From Telluria sp042683405 (GTDB lineage Bacteria > Pseudomonadota > Gammaproteobacteria > Burkholderiales > Burkholderiaceae_D), in contig NZ_JBHUJS010000001.1 in NCBI RefSeq assembly GCF_042683405.1, positions 186,001 to 250,000 of the forward strand: a DNA stretch of 64,000 nt, in the 5' to 3' direction. Below the pieces are notes generated by a model, which did not search any database, was not told the origin of the DNA, and saw only the letters and a list, made by a program, of their open reading frames with translations. A program made the position numbers and the translations under genes. Each line of letters starts with the position of its first letter. The first letter of the stretch is position 1. This document shows, piece by piece, positions 1 through 8,865 of this stretch.

Positions 1-1
1 G

Positions 2-1258
2 GCGCTGCGCGATCCCGACCATGGCAGGCTCGATGCGGAGCTGGCCGCGATCTTCTCCGATCCCGCATGCCAGCTCGCCAGCATGTCGGTGATCGCGGTC
101 CGGCACGGCAAGCCGGTCTACCAGCGCCAGCTCGGGCACCGCGTCATCGACGGCGACGCCAGCCAGCCGGTGACCGCGCGCACGATGTTCCGCATTGCCT
201 CCATCTCGAAATTCATGACCACGCTGGGCCTGATGCGGCTGGTGGAAGAAGGGCGCGTGACGCTCGATGCCGACGTCAGCACCTGGCTCGGCTTCAGCCT
301 GCGCAATCCGCACTTCCCGGACCAGCCGATCACGCTGCGCCACCTCCTCACGCACAACGCCTCGCTGCGCGACGACGCAGGCTACGCCTGGCCGGCCGAC
401 CGCGCGCTGAAAGACATCCTGGTGCCGGGAGCCCCGCACTATGGCGACGGCAAGATGTGGTCCCCGCGCGCCCCGGCGGGCGCCTATTTCACCTACTGTA
501 ACCTCAACTGGGCCGTGATCGGCACGCTGATGGAGCGCGTTACCGGCGAGCGTTTCGACAGGCTGATGAAGCGCCTGCTGCTCGACCCGCTCGGCCTGCG
601 CGGCGGCTACAACCCGTCCGAGATGGGCGCGGAGGACGTTGCGAACATCGCCACCCTGTACCGCAAGCGCACCACCGATACCGAGGTGTGGGACCCGAAC
701 GGGCCCTGGATTGCGCAGGTGGACGACTTCGGCAAGAAGGCGCCGGCGCCGCCGCCCGGCATCGGGAACTACGCCGTCGGCACCAACGCCACGCCGTTCA
801 GCCCCACGGGCGGCCTGCGCATCTCGGCGGCCGGCCTGTCCACCGTCATGCTGATGCTGATGAACCGCGGGCGCCATGAGGGCCGCCAGTTCCTCAAGCC
901 GGAGACGGTGCTGTCGATGCTGACGCGCCAGTGGACCTTCGACGGTCGCGGCGAGAACGGCGACAGCAACCGCAATCTCTTCTACGCCTGGGGCCTGGGC
1001 AACCAGCATTACACCGACCAGCCGCTGACCGGCCACCAGGTGGTGGAGGGCGGCGGTTTCTCGGGCATCGGCCACTTCGGCTACGCCTACGGGCTGCGTT
1101 CGGCCTTCGTGATGGACCCGGCCAGCGGCAACGGCATGATCATGCTGGTGGGCGGCAGCAGCACCGAACCGGAGCTCCAGCCGGGCCGCTACTCCTCGAT
1201 GCCGCGCATGCAGGAGCGCATCCTGACGGCCCTCTACCGCCACGCGATCGCCGCCTGA
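2..1258 (+). CDS. Serine hydrolase of the beta-lactamase / penicillin-binding family (5' end cut)
   Basis: The reading frame is open back to base 2, so the true start lies outside the window; an internal ATG at 83 would remove conserved N-terminal sequence. The class C beta-lactamase fold is indicated by a Ser-x-x-Lys motif (SISK, serine codon at 200), a Tyr-x-Asn motif (YCN, about 495) and a Gly-rich C-terminal stretch (GIGHFGYAYG). Members of this family are mostly esterases or D-aminopeptidases; true beta-lactamases are a minority. The substrate cannot be read from sequence. It ends about 115 bp before dadA, on the same strand, with no visible terminator between them. Confidence 0.85.
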   Translation, partial: ALRDPDHGRLDAELAAIFSDPACQLASMSVIAVRHGKPVYQRQLGHRVIDGDASQPVTARTMFRIASISKFMTTLGLMRLVEEGRVTLDADVSTWLGFSLRNPHFPDQPITLRHLLTHNASLRDDAGYAWPADRALKDILVPGAPHYGDGKMWSPRAPAGAYFTYCNLNWAVIGTLMERVTGERFDRLMKRLLLDPLGLRGGYNPSEMGAEDVANIATLYRKRTTDTEVWDPNGPWIAQVDDFGKKAPAPPPGIGNYAVGTNATPFSPTGGLRISAAGLSTVMLMLMNRGRHEGRQFLKPETVLSMLTRQWTFDGRGENGDSNRNLFYAWGLGNQHYTDQPLTGHQVVEGGGFSGIGHFGYAYGLRSAFVMDPASGNGMIMLVGGSSTEPELQPGRYSSMPRMQERILTALYRHAIAA

Positions 1259-1373
1259 CAGGACCTCCGGCCATCAATAAGTGGCGGTTATGGCCGCTCC
1301 AAGCACATTCATTAGCCGCGCGCCCGGTCACCCCCTAAGCTCGCCCAGACATCGACAAGAATAGCGACAAAGC

Positions 1374-2615
1374 ATGCAGCATGTAATAGTTATCGGAGGC
1401 GGAGTAGTCGGCCTGACATCGGCCTGGTGGCTCCTCGAATCCGGCTACCGCGTCACCCTGCTCGAACGCGAAGAGCAGGTGGGCACGGCAGCGAGCTTCC
1501 GCAATGGCGGACAGCTCAGCTACCGCTATGTCGCTCCGCTGGCCGACGCGGGCGTGCCGCTCAAGGCGCTGCAGTGGCTGTTCCAGAAGGACGGCCCGAT
1601 GAAGTTCCGCCTCGAGGCCGATCCGCGCCAGTGGCGCTGGCTCCTCAAGTTCCTCGCCAACTGCAACAGCGCGGCCAACCACAAGACCACCGCCAGGCTG
1701 CTGCAGCTCGGTGAGCTGAGCCGCCAGTCGATGGCGCAGCTCGAACCCACCATTCCCCTGTCCGAATTCGGCTGGCGCGACGCGGGCAAGCTGGTCGTGT
1801 ACCGGTCGAAGTCCGCCTTCGATGCCGCCGTGTCGCGCCCGGAGTCGGAGGACGTGCGCCAGGTGCTGTCCGCCGCCGAATGCGCGGAGCATGAACCGGC
1901 GCTGCGCGAGGCGCAAGGCATCCTCGCAGGCGGCATCCTGACCCGCGGCGAAGCGGTCGCCGACTGCTACGCCTTCTGCAAATCGCTGGAGCGGCGCCTG
2001 CTGGCGCACCCGCGCTTTGACGGCATCGTGCGCGCCGAGGCGTACAGCTTCGTGACGCAAGCGGGCCGCGTCACCGGGATCGATACCTCGAACGGCATGC
2101 TGCAGGCCGACAGCTACGTGCTGGCGGCGGGCATCCAGAGCCGCACGCTGGCGCACAGCGCCGGCATCTACCTGCCGCTGTACCCGCTCAAGGGCTACAG
2201 CCTGACCGCGCCGATCGGCGCCGGCCATGTCGCGCCGGAGATCAGCGTGACCGACTTCGAGCGCAAGACGCTGTATGCGCGCATCGGCGACAGCCTGCGC
2301 GTGGCGGCCATGGCCGACATCGTCGGCGAGGACACCCGCATCGACCCGGCGCGCATCGATGGGCTGATCCGCCTGGCGCGCGCCACCATGCCCAACGCGG
2401 CCGACTACAGCCGCATCTCCAAGTGGGCGGGCCTGCGCCCGGCTACGCCGGACAGCGCGCCGATCATCGGCGCCAGCCCGCTGTCGAACCTCTGGCTGAA
2501 CGTCGGCCACGGGCCGCTCGGCTTCACCTTCGCCTGCGGCACGGCCAACCTGCTGTCGCAGCTCATGATGGGCAAACCGACCCCGTTCTCGCTCGACGGG
2601 CTGACCCTGCGCTGA
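1374..2615 (+). CDS. dadA: D-amino acid dehydrogenase, FAD-dependent (DadA-type)
   Basis: 413 residues. The N-terminus has the FAD-binding Rossmann signature GGGVVG (residues 8-13), and the DadA hallmark SFRNGGQLSYRYVAPLAD follows at about 45-62. The C-terminus carries the GLRPATPDSAPIIG and NVGHGPLGFT blocks typical of the DAO/DadA family. The enzyme oxidatively deaminates D-amino acids (classically D-alanine) to 2-oxo acids and passes electrons to the respiratory chain at the inner membrane. No alanine racemase (dadX) is adjacent, so the operon partner usual in enterobacteria is absent. A perfect palindromic repeat begins five bases after the stop and may act as terminator. Confidence 0.9.
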   Translation: MQHVIVIGGGVVGLTSAWWLLESGYRVTLLEREEQVGTAASFRNGGQLSYRYVAPLADAGVPLKALQWLFQKDGPMKFRLEADPRQWRWLLKFLANCNSAANHKTTARLLQLGELSRQSMAQLEPTIPLSEFGWRDAGKLVVYRSKSAFDAAVSRPESEDVRQVLSAAECAEHEPALREAQGILAGGILTRGEAVADCYAFCKSLERRLLAHPRFDGIVRAEAYSFVTQAGRVTGIDTSNGMLQADSYVLAAGIQSRTLAHSAGIYLPLYPLKGYSLTAPIGAGHVAPEISVTDFERKTLYARIGDSLRVAAMADIVGEDTRIDPARIDGLIRLARATMPNAADYSRISKWAGLRPATPDSAPIIGASPLSNLWLNVGHGPLGFTFACGTANLLSQLMMGKPTPFSLDGLTLR

Positions 2616-2620
2616 TCCGC

Positions 2621-2661
2621 TTTTGGCGGAATCGGCCATGAATTAGCCGATTCCGCCAAAA
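2621..2661. repeat. Palindromic intergenic repeat, copy 1 of the TTGGCGGAATCGG family
   Basis: Perfect inverted repeat with 16-bp arms (TTTTGGCGGAATCGGC at 2621-2636 and its complement at 2646-2661) around a 9-nt loop. It lies directly after dadA. The arms start and end in A/T runs, so the RNA hairpin would be followed by U residues on either strand and could terminate transcription. Related palindromes occur at 15852 and 42547 in this window, which marks it as a dispersed element. Confidence 0.85.
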
Positions 2662-2727
2662 ACGGCCGTCCTCCCCGCGTCCGCCGGGATGACAGATAAT
2701 GGCTGTTTTACTTTGACCGATCCAGCA

Positions 2728-3147
2728 ATGGCCACACGACAGCCTTGCCCCTGCGGCGGCCCCTCCTTCGACACTTGCTGCGGCCCCTATATAGAAGGGG
2801 CGGCGGTGCCCGACACCGCCGAGCGGCTGATGCGCTCGCGCTACAGCGCCTACACCCTGAAAAACGAGCCCTACCTGCTGGCGACCTGGCATCCGTCCAC
2901 CCGGCCGCAGGAGCAGGTCATCGACCCCGCCGAGAAATTGCAATGGCTCGGACTTGAGGTAAAATCTGCTTTACGTTTACGTCAACGTAAAGCAGAGGCG
3001 GCGCCGGACGAGGACTTCGTGGAATTCGTCGCCCGCTACCGCATCAACGGGCGCGCCCACCGCCTCCACGAGATCAGCCGCTTCAGGCGCGAAGACGTGG
3101 ACGGGACGCTGCGCTGGTTCTACGTCGACGGGACCTTCCCAGAATAA
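2728..3147 (+). CDS. YchJ-family (UPF0225) SEC-C motif protein
   Basis: 139 residues from the ATG at 2728; an in-frame ATG at 2689 adds 13 residues not expected in the family. The N-terminus has the metal-binding SEC-C motif (CPCGG, then CCGPYI) and the ERLMRSRYSAY block; the C-terminus has FVEFVARYR and HRLHEISRFRRED, all typical of YchJ/UPF0225. Biochemical function is unknown. Between WLGLEVK and FVEFVARYR sits a Lys/Arg-rich insert, SALRLRQRKAEAAP, encoded by a large AT-rich palindrome (2965-2996) that is probably an operator for the downstream liu genes. liuB starts 11 bp after this gene's stop. Confidence 0.88.
   Translation: MATRQPCPCGGPSFDTCCGPYIEGAAVPDTAERLMRSRYSAYTLKNEPYLLATWHPSTRPQEQVIDPAEKLQWLGLEVKSALRLRQRKAEAAPDEDFVEFVARYRINGRAHRLHEISRFRREDVDGTLRWFYVDGTFPE
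2938..2996 (+). promoter_or_regulatory. Probable liu operon promoter and LiuR-type operator inside the ychJ-like gene
   Basis: A 13-bp perfect inverted repeat (TCTGCTTTACGTT at 2965-2977, complement at 2984-2996, 6-nt spacer) contains TTTACGTTTACG and CAACGTAAA. This resembles, from memory, the TTTACGTTTACGTAAA-like palindrome described for LiuR, the MerR-family repressor of branched-chain amino acid catabolism. A plausible promoter lies just upstream: TTGCAA (2938-2943), 16 bp, TAAAAT (2960-2965). The palindrome would then cover the start point near 2972, fitting repression. liuB begins 163 bp downstream. The LiuR assignment is inference; no liuR gene is in the window. Confidence 0.6.
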
Positions 3148-3158
3148 AAAGGACAGCC

Positions 3159-4766
3159 ATGCCCCACATCGAGAGCAAACTCAATCCCCGCGGTGACGAT
3201 TTCAAGGCCAATGCGGCGGCCATGCAGGCGCTGGTCGACGACCTGCGCGCGAAGGTCGCCAAGGTGGCCGAGGGCGGCGGCGAAGCTGCCAGCGCCAAGC
3301 ATGTCGCGCGCGGCAAGCTGCTGCCGCGCGACCGCGTCCAGATGCTGCTCGACCCGGGCACGCCTTTCCTCGAACTGTCCCAGCTGGCTGCCTACGAGAT
3401 GTACGATGGCGCGGCGCCGTCGGCCGGCATCATCACCGGCATCGGCCGCGTGTCCGGCCAGGAGTGCGTGATCGTCTGTAACGACGCCACCGTCAAGGGC
3501 GGCACCTACTACCCGATGACGGTCAAGAAGCACCTGCGCGCGCAGGAGATCGCGGACCAGAACAACCTGCCGTGCATCTACCTGGTCGACTCGGGCGGCG
3601 CCAACCTGCCGAACCAGGACGACGTGTTCCCGGACCGCGACCACTTCGGCCGCATCTTCTACAACCAGGCCAACCTGTCGGCCAAGGGCATCCCGCAGAT
3701 CGCCGTCGTGATGGGTTCGTGCACCGCGGGCGGCGCCTACGTGCCGGCGATGAGCGACGAGTCGATCATCGTCAAGGAGCAGGGCACCATCTTCCTGGGC
3801 GGCCCGCCGCTGGTGAAGGCGGCGACCGGCGAGGTGGTGTCGGCGGAAGACCTGGGCGGCGGCGACGTGCACACGCGCCTGTCCGGCGTGGTCGACCACC
3901 TGGCGCAGAACGACCTGCACGCGCTGTCGATGGCGCGCACCATCGTGTCGAACCTGAACCGCACCAAGCCGCAGCAGATGGCGCTGCGCGAATCGGTGGA
4001 GCCGAAATACGCGCCGGAAGAACTGTACGGCGTGATCCCGGTCGATACCCGCAAGCCCTTCGACGTGCGCGAGGTGATCGCCCGCATCGTGGACGGCAGC
4101 GAGTTCGACGAATTCAAGGCGCGCTACGGCACCACGCTGATTTGCGGCTTTGCGCACATCTACGGCGTCAAGGTCGGCATCATCGCCAACAACGGCATCC
4201 TGTTCTCGGAGTCCGCGCTCAAGGGCACGCACTTCATCGAGCTGTGCGCGCAGCGCAAGATCCCGCTGGTGTTCCTGCAAAATATCACCGGCTTCATGGT
4301 CGGCCGCAAGTACGAGAACGAAGGCATCGCGCGCAACGGCGCCAAGATGGTGACGGCCGTCGCCACGGCTGCGGTGCCGAAGTTCACCGTCATCATCGGC
4401 GGCAGCTTCGGCGCAGGCAACTACGGCATGTGCGGCCGCGCGTTCTCGCCGCGCTTCATGTGGATGTGGCCGAATGCGCGCATCTCGGTGATGGGCGGCG
4501 ACCAGGCGGCATCCGTGCTGGCCACCGTCAAGCGCGACGGCATCGAAGCGAAGGGCGGCCAGTGGTCGGCGGACGAGGAAGCCGCGTTCAAGCAGCCGAT
4601 CAAGGAACAGTACGAACACCAGGGCCACCCGTACTACGCCACCGCGCGCCTGTGGGACGACGGCGTGATCGATCCGGCCGACACGCGCATGGTGCTGGGC
4701 CTGGGCCTGTCCGCCGCGCTGAACGCCGAAATCCCGAACACCAAGTTCGGCGTGTTCCGCATGTAA
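3159..4766 (+). CDS. liuB: Methylcrotonoyl-CoA carboxylase, carboxyltransferase (beta) subunit
   Basis: 535 residues, the usual length for the biotin-dependent acyl-CoA carboxyltransferase subunit. Crotonase-like halves are visible: SGGANLPNQDDVFPDRDHFGRIF and MGSCTAGGAYVPAMSDE in the N half, and QNITGFMVGRKYE with GGSFGAGNYGMCGRAFSPRF in the C half, the latter diagnostic for the 3-methylcrotonyl-CoA enzyme. It transfers CO2 from carboxybiotin on LiuD to 3-methylcrotonyl-CoA, giving 3-methylglutaconyl-CoA in leucine and isovalerate degradation. It is the first gene of the operon, 11 bp after the ychJ-like gene, with AAAAGGA as ribosome site. Confidence 0.95.
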   Translation: MPHIESKLNPRGDDFKANAAAMQALVDDLRAKVAKVAEGGGEAASAKHVARGKLLPRDRVQMLLDPGTPFLELSQLAAYEMYDGAAPSAGIITGIGRVSGQECVIVCNDATVKGGTYYPMTVKKHLRAQEIADQNNLPCIYLVDSGGANLPNQDDVFPDRDHFGRIFYNQANLSAKGIPQIAVVMGSCTAGGAYVPAMSDESIIVKEQGTIFLGGPPLVKAATGEVVSAEDLGGGDVHTRLSGVVDHLAQNDLHALSMARTIVSNLNRTKPQQMALRESVEPKYAPEELYGVIPVDTRKPFDVREVIARIVDGSEFDEFKARYGTTLICGFAHIYGVKVGIIANNGILFSESALKGTHFIELCAQRKIPLVFLQNITGFMVGRKYENEGIARNGAKMVTAVATAAVPKFTVIIGGSFGAGNYGMCGRAFSPRFMWMWPNARISVMGGDQAASVLATVKRDGIEAKGGQWSADEEAAFKQPIKEQYEHQGHPYYATARLWDDGVIDPADTRMVLGLGLSAALNAEIPNTKFGVFRM

Positions 4767-4775
4767 GGACCCGAC

Positions 4776-5561
4776 ATGGACTACACCACCCTCTCCGTTT
4801 CCATCGCCGGCAAGGTCGCCACCGTTACGCTCACGCGTCCGGACGTGCGCAATGCCTTCAACGAGAAGACCATTGCCGAGCTGGCGCTGGCCTTCGATGA
4901 ACTGGGCCGCAACGAGTTCGTGCGCGCGATCGTGCTGGCCGCGGAAGGCCAGGCCTTCTGCGCCGGCGCGGACCTGAACTGGATGAAGAAGATGGCCGGC
5001 TACTCGCACGACGAGAACCGCGCCGATGCGCTGGCCCTCGCGGACATGCTGCGCACGATCTACCTGTGCCCGAAGCCGGTCGTGGCCCGTATCCAGGGCG
5101 ACTGCTACGCGGGCGGCATGGGCCTGGCCGCTGCCTGCGATATCGCGGTCGCGGTGCAGGAGGCGAACTTCTGCCTGTCCGAGGTCAAGCTGGGCCTGAT
5201 CCCCGCGACCATCTCGCCGTACGTGATCAAGGCGATGGGCGAGAACGCGGCGCGCCGCTACTTCCTGACCGCCGAGCGCTTCAGCGCGCAGGAAGCGCAC
5301 CGCATCGGCTTCGTGCATGAAGTGGCGACGGTCGATACGCTCGACGAGGTCGTGGGCGGCATCGTCAAGGCGCTGGTGAACAACAGCCCGGACGCGGTCA
5401 GGCTGGCCAAGGAGCTGGTGCGCGATATCCCGGGCAAGCCCGTGACCACCGAACTGCTGGCCGACACCGCCGATCGCATCGCCAACATCCGCGCGTCCGC
5501 CGAAGGCCGCGAAGGCGTGGCCTCGTTCCTGGAGAAGCGCAAGCCCTCATGGTTGAACTGA
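4776..5561 (+). CDS. liuC: Enoyl-CoA hydratase family, probable 3-methylglutaconyl-CoA hydratase
   Basis: 261 residues of the crotonase fold. Visible are the oxyanion-hole blocks FCAGADLNWMKKMA (about 66-79) and GDCYAGGMGLAAACDIAVA (about 108-126), the latter followed by FCLSEVKLGLIPA. The position between the two methylcrotonyl-CoA carboxylase genes, together with HMG-CoA lyase in the same operon, points to hydration of 3-methylglutaconyl-CoA to HMG-CoA, the penultimate step of leucine degradation. The stop overlaps the bioA start by 13 nt, indicating translational coupling with the biotin genes. Confidence 0.93.
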   Translation: MDYTTLSVSIAGKVATVTLTRPDVRNAFNEKTIAELALAFDELGRNEFVRAIVLAAEGQAFCAGADLNWMKKMAGYSHDENRADALALADMLRTIYLCPKPVVARIQGDCYAGGMGLAAACDIAVAVQEANFCLSEVKLGLIPATISPYVIKAMGENAARRYFLTAERFSAQEAHRIGFVHEVATVDTLDEVVGGIVKALVNNSPDAVRLAKELVRDIPGKPVTTELLADTADRIANIRASAEGREGVASFLEKRKPSWLN

Positions 5562-6892
5562 AAGACGCATCGCAGGACTGGGTCGCACGCAGCCTGAAGA
5601 GCGTGTGGCACCCCTGCACGCAGATGCAGCACCACGAAACCGTGCCGCTGATCCCGGTCAGCCACGGCCGCGGGGTGTGGCTGTACGACCACCAGGGCAA
5701 GCGCTACCTGGACGCGATCAGCTCGTGGTGGGTCAACCTGTTCGGGCACGCCAACCGCCGCATCAACGCGGAGCTGCGCGAACAACTGGAGACGCTGGAA
5801 CACGCGATGCTCGCCGGCTTCACGCACGAGCCGGTGGTAAAGCTCTCCGAACAGCTGTCCGACCTGACCGGCAATGTGCTGGGACACGCCTTCTACGCGT
5901 CGGACGGCGCATCGGCGGTCGAGATCGCGCTCAAGATGAGCTTCCACTACTGGCGCAACAGCGGCAGGAGCGGGAAGCAGGAATTCGTCTGCCTGGAAGG
6001 CAGCTACCACGGCGAGACCGTCGGCGCGCTGGCGGTCACGGACGTGGCGCTGTTCAAGGATGCGTACGGCCCGCTGCTGCGCGCCTCGCGCACGGTGGCG
6101 TCGCCGGATGCGCGCAACGCCCGCGAAGGCGAAACCGCGCAGGACGTGGCACGCCGGGCGGCGCAGGATGTCGAGCGCCTGTTCGCAGAGCGCGCGGACA
6201 AGATTGCCGCCCTCATCGTCGAGCCGCTGGTGCAGTGCGCAACCGGCATGGCGATGCACGACCCGCTCTACCTGGAACTGGTACGCGCGCTGTGCGACCG
6301 CTACGAGGTGCATCTCATCTGCGACGAAATCGCCGTGGGCTGCGGCCGTACCGGCAGCTTCTTCGCCAGCGAGCAGGCCGGCATCTGGCCCGATTTCATG
6401 TGCCTGTCCAAAGGGATCAGCGGCGGCTACCTGCCGCTGTCGCTGGTGCTGACGCGCGACGAGATCTACCAGGCGTTCTACAGCTGCGACGTCACGCGCG
6501 GCTTCCTGCATTCGCATTCGTACACCGGCAATCCGCTGGCCTGCCGCGCTGCGCTGGCCACGCTGGCGATCTTCCGCGAGGACGATGTCATCGCGCGCAA
6601 CCGGGTCCGCGCCGCCAGGCTGACGGCTGCGCTGGCGCCGCTGGCCGCGCACGAGCGCGTGCGCAACTTCCGCCAGCGCGGCATGATCTGGGCTTTCGAT
6701 GCGGTGGAGGACGATGCAGGGAAGGCGGCGACCTTCTCGCGCCGCTTCTTTGCCAAGGCGGTCGAGAACGAACTGCTGCTGCGGCCGATCGGCCGCACGG
6801 TATACCTGATGCCGCCCTATGTGCTGAACGACGAGGAAACCGCGCTGCTGGCCCAGCGCACGCTCGCCACCTTCGACGCGGTGACCGGCTGA
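5549..6892 (+). CDS. bioA: Adenosylmethionine-8-amino-7-oxononanoate aminotransferase
   Basis: 447 residues. The N-terminus VWHPCTQM and the ISSWWVNLFGHANRRIN block are BioA signatures. The PLP lysine is in CLSKGISGGYLPLS (K288), and HSHSYTGNPLACRAALA completes the class III aminotransferase core. It makes 7,8-diaminopelargonate from KAPA using SAM as amino donor. The start ATG lies inside the end of liuC, which ties the biotin block to the leucine-degradation operon. One base separates its stop from bioF. Confidence 0.96.
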   Translation: MVELKDASQDWVARSLKSVWHPCTQMQHHETVPLIPVSHGRGVWLYDHQGKRYLDAISSWWVNLFGHANRRINAELREQLETLEHAMLAGFTHEPVVKLSEQLSDLTGNVLGHAFYASDGASAVEIALKMSFHYWRNSGRSGKQEFVCLEGSYHGETVGALAVTDVALFKDAYGPLLRASRTVASPDARNAREGETAQDVARRAAQDVERLFAERADKIAALIVEPLVQCATGMAMHDPLYLELVRALCDRYEVHLICDEIAVGCGRTGSFFASEQAGIWPDFMCLSKGISGGYLPLSLVLTRDEIYQAFYSCDVTRGFLHSHSYTGNPLACRAALATLAIFREDDVIARNRVRAARLTAALAPLAAHERVRNFRQRGMIWAFDAVEDDAGKAATFSRRFFAKAVENELLLRPIGRTVYLMPPYVLNDEETALLAQRTLATFDAVTG

Positions 6893-6893
6893 C

Positions 6894-8081
6894 ATGAACC
6901 TGATCGACGCCATCGACAAGCAGCTGGGCGAACATGCCGCGCGCGGACTCACGCGCGTGCGCCGCACGGTGGAAACGCCTTGCGCACCGCGCATGACGGT
7001 CGATGGCCGCGACATCGTCGCCTTCTGCAGCAACGACTACCTGGGCCTGGCGTCGCACCCGCTGGTGGTGGAGGCGCTGCGCGAAGGGGCGTCGCTGTAT
7101 GGCGCGGGAAGCGGCGCATCGCACCTGATCAGCGGCCATAGCAGGGCCCACGAGCTGGTCGAGGAATGCCTGGCCGGCTTCGTTTCGCCCCACATGGAGT
7201 CGGCGCGCGCGCTGTACTTCTGCACCGGCTACATGGCCAACCTGGCAGTGCTGACCGCGCTCGGCGCAGCGGCGGACGCGCACATCTTCTCCGAGTCGCT
7301 CAACCACGCATCGCTGATCGACGGGGCGCGGCTGGCGCGTGCGCAGGTCAGCGTGTACCCGCACGCGGACCTGGAGGCGCTGGCGGCGCAGCTGCAGGCC
7401 AGCAGCGCAGCAACGAAGATTGTCGTGACCGACAGCGTGTTCTCGATGGACGGCGACATCGCTCCCCTGCCGCAGTTGCTGGCGCTGTGCGAACAGCACG
7501 GCGCATGGCTGGTGGTGGACGACGCGCACGGCTTCGGCGTGCTCGGCGAAAACGGCCGCGGCGCGTTGGAGCACTTCGGCCTGCGTTCGCAGAACATCGT
7601 CTACGTCGGCACGCTGGGCAAGGCGGCCGGCGTCGGCGGCGCGTTCGTCGCGGCGCATGGCAGCGTGATTGAACTGCTGGTGCAGCGCGCGCGGCCATAC
7701 ATCTACACGACCGCGCCGGCGCCGGCGCTGGCGCATGCGCTGCTGGCCAGCGTCGAAATCATCGGCGGCAGCGAAGGCCGCGAGCGCCGCGCGCAATTGC
7801 AGGCGCTGATCCGGCAGGCGCGCAACAGCCTCACGCTGCGCACCTGGCAGCACATCGAATCGCCAACGGCGATCCAGCCGGTGGTCATCGGCAGCAACGC
7901 CGCCGTCATGCAGGCCGGCGCCGCGCTGTACGAACAGGGCATGTGGGTGGCGTCCATCCGCCCGCCGACCGTGCCGGCGGATACCGCGCGCCTGCGCATC
8001 ACACTGTCCGCGGCGCATACCGCGGGGGAAGTCGCGCAGCTGTGCGACGCGGTCAACCAACTGGAACGGAGCATGACATGA
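6894..8081 (+). CDS. bioF: 8-amino-7-oxononanoate synthase
   Basis: 395 residues, a PLP-dependent alpha-oxoamine synthase. Landmarks are FCSNDYLGLASHP (about 43-55), GSGASHLISGH, DSVFSMDGDIAPL, DDAHGFGVLG and the PLP lysine in GTLGKAAGVGGAF (K243). It condenses pimeloyl-ACP (or CoA) with L-alanine to KAPA, the first step of biotin ring assembly. Its TGA overlaps the bioD ATG (ATGA at 8078-8081). Confidence 0.96.
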   Translation: MNLIDAIDKQLGEHAARGLTRVRRTVETPCAPRMTVDGRDIVAFCSNDYLGLASHPLVVEALREGASLYGAGSGASHLISGHSRAHELVEECLAGFVSPHMESARALYFCTGYMANLAVLTALGAAADAHIFSESLNHASLIDGARLARAQVSVYPHADLEALAAQLQASSAATKIVVTDSVFSMDGDIAPLPQLLALCEQHGAWLVVDDAHGFGVLGENGRGALEHFGLRSQNIVYVGTLGKAAGVGGAFVAAHGSVIELLVQRARPYIYTTAPAPALAHALLASVEIIGGSEGRERRAQLQALIRQARNSLTLRTWQHIESPTAIQPVVIGSNAAVMQAGAALYEQGMWVASIRPPTVPADTARLRITLSAAHTAGEVAQLCDAVNQLERSMT

Positions 8082-8848
8082 GCCTCGAAGAAACCGTCGT
8101 GCCATCGGAAATCGCAGAGCCGGCGCCGGCGCCCGTGCTGGACGGCGTGCCGTCGCGCTTCGCGTGCTTCGTCACCGGCACCGACACCGAGATCGGCAAA
8201 ACGCTGGTGTCGGCCGCGATCCTGCACGCGCTGGTGAAGACCGGCGTTCGCGCGTGCGGCATGAAGCCAGTCGCGGCTGGCGCGGAGCTGCGCGATGGCC
8301 AGATGCACAACGACGACGCGGCCATGCTGCGCGCCGCCGGCAACGTGTCGCTGCCGCAGCACATCACCACGCCCTACCTGCTGAGCGAACCGGCCGCGCC
8401 GCACATCGCTGCCGCGCTGGAAGGCGTCGAGATCGACCTGGTGCCGATCATCGCCGCGTATGCCGAGATCTCGGCCGCGTCCGATGCGATGGTGGTGGAA
8501 GGCGTGGGCGGCTTCCGCGTGCCCCTCAACGACACCACCGATACCGCCGACCTGGCCGTGGCGCTCGACCTGCCGGTGATCCTGGTGGTCGGCATGCGCC
8601 TGGGCTGCATCAGCCACGCGCTGCTGACCGCCGAAGCGATCGCCTCGCGCGGGCTGGTGATCGCCGGCTGGGTCGCCAATGAAATCGGTCCGATGAATTT
8701 CGCCGACGAGAATATCGAAGCGCTCACGCAGCGCATCCCGGCGCCCTTCCTCGGACGGGTGCCGCACCTCAAACATCCGACGGCAGCCAACGCTGCCGCG
8801 CACCTGGACCTCGCCGGCCTGCCCGGCTGGCCGTCCCGTAAAGATTGA
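8078..8848 (+). CDS. bioD: Dethiobiotin synthetase
   Basis: 256 residues from the ATG that overlaps the bioF stop; the frame is open further upstream, but that stretch lies within bioF. The P-loop is GTDTEIGKT, preceded by an unusual leader of about 30 residues rich in Glu, Pro and Ala (LEETVVPSEIAEPAPAPVL). Further family blocks are CGMKPVAAGAE and VVEGVGGFRVPL. It closes the ureido ring of dethiobiotin using ATP and CO2. bioB follows after 17 bp. Confidence 0.95.
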   Translation: MSLEETVVPSEIAEPAPAPVLDGVPSRFACFVTGTDTEIGKTLVSAAILHALVKTGVRACGMKPVAAGAELRDGQMHNDDAAMLRAAGNVSLPQHITTPYLLSEPAAPHIAAALEGVEIDLVPIIAAYAEISAASDAMVVEGVGGFRVPLNDTTDTADLAVALDLPVILVVGMRLGCISHALLTAEAIASRGLVIAGWVANEIGPMNFADENIEALTQRIPAPFLGRVPHLKHPTAANAAAHLDLAGLPGWPSRKD

Positions 8849-8865
8849 ATCACAAAGGAATCAAC

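Noticed and set aside
3120..5318. 732-codon minus-strand open frame opposite liuB and liuC
   Set aside because: Antisense shadow of two well-identified genes.
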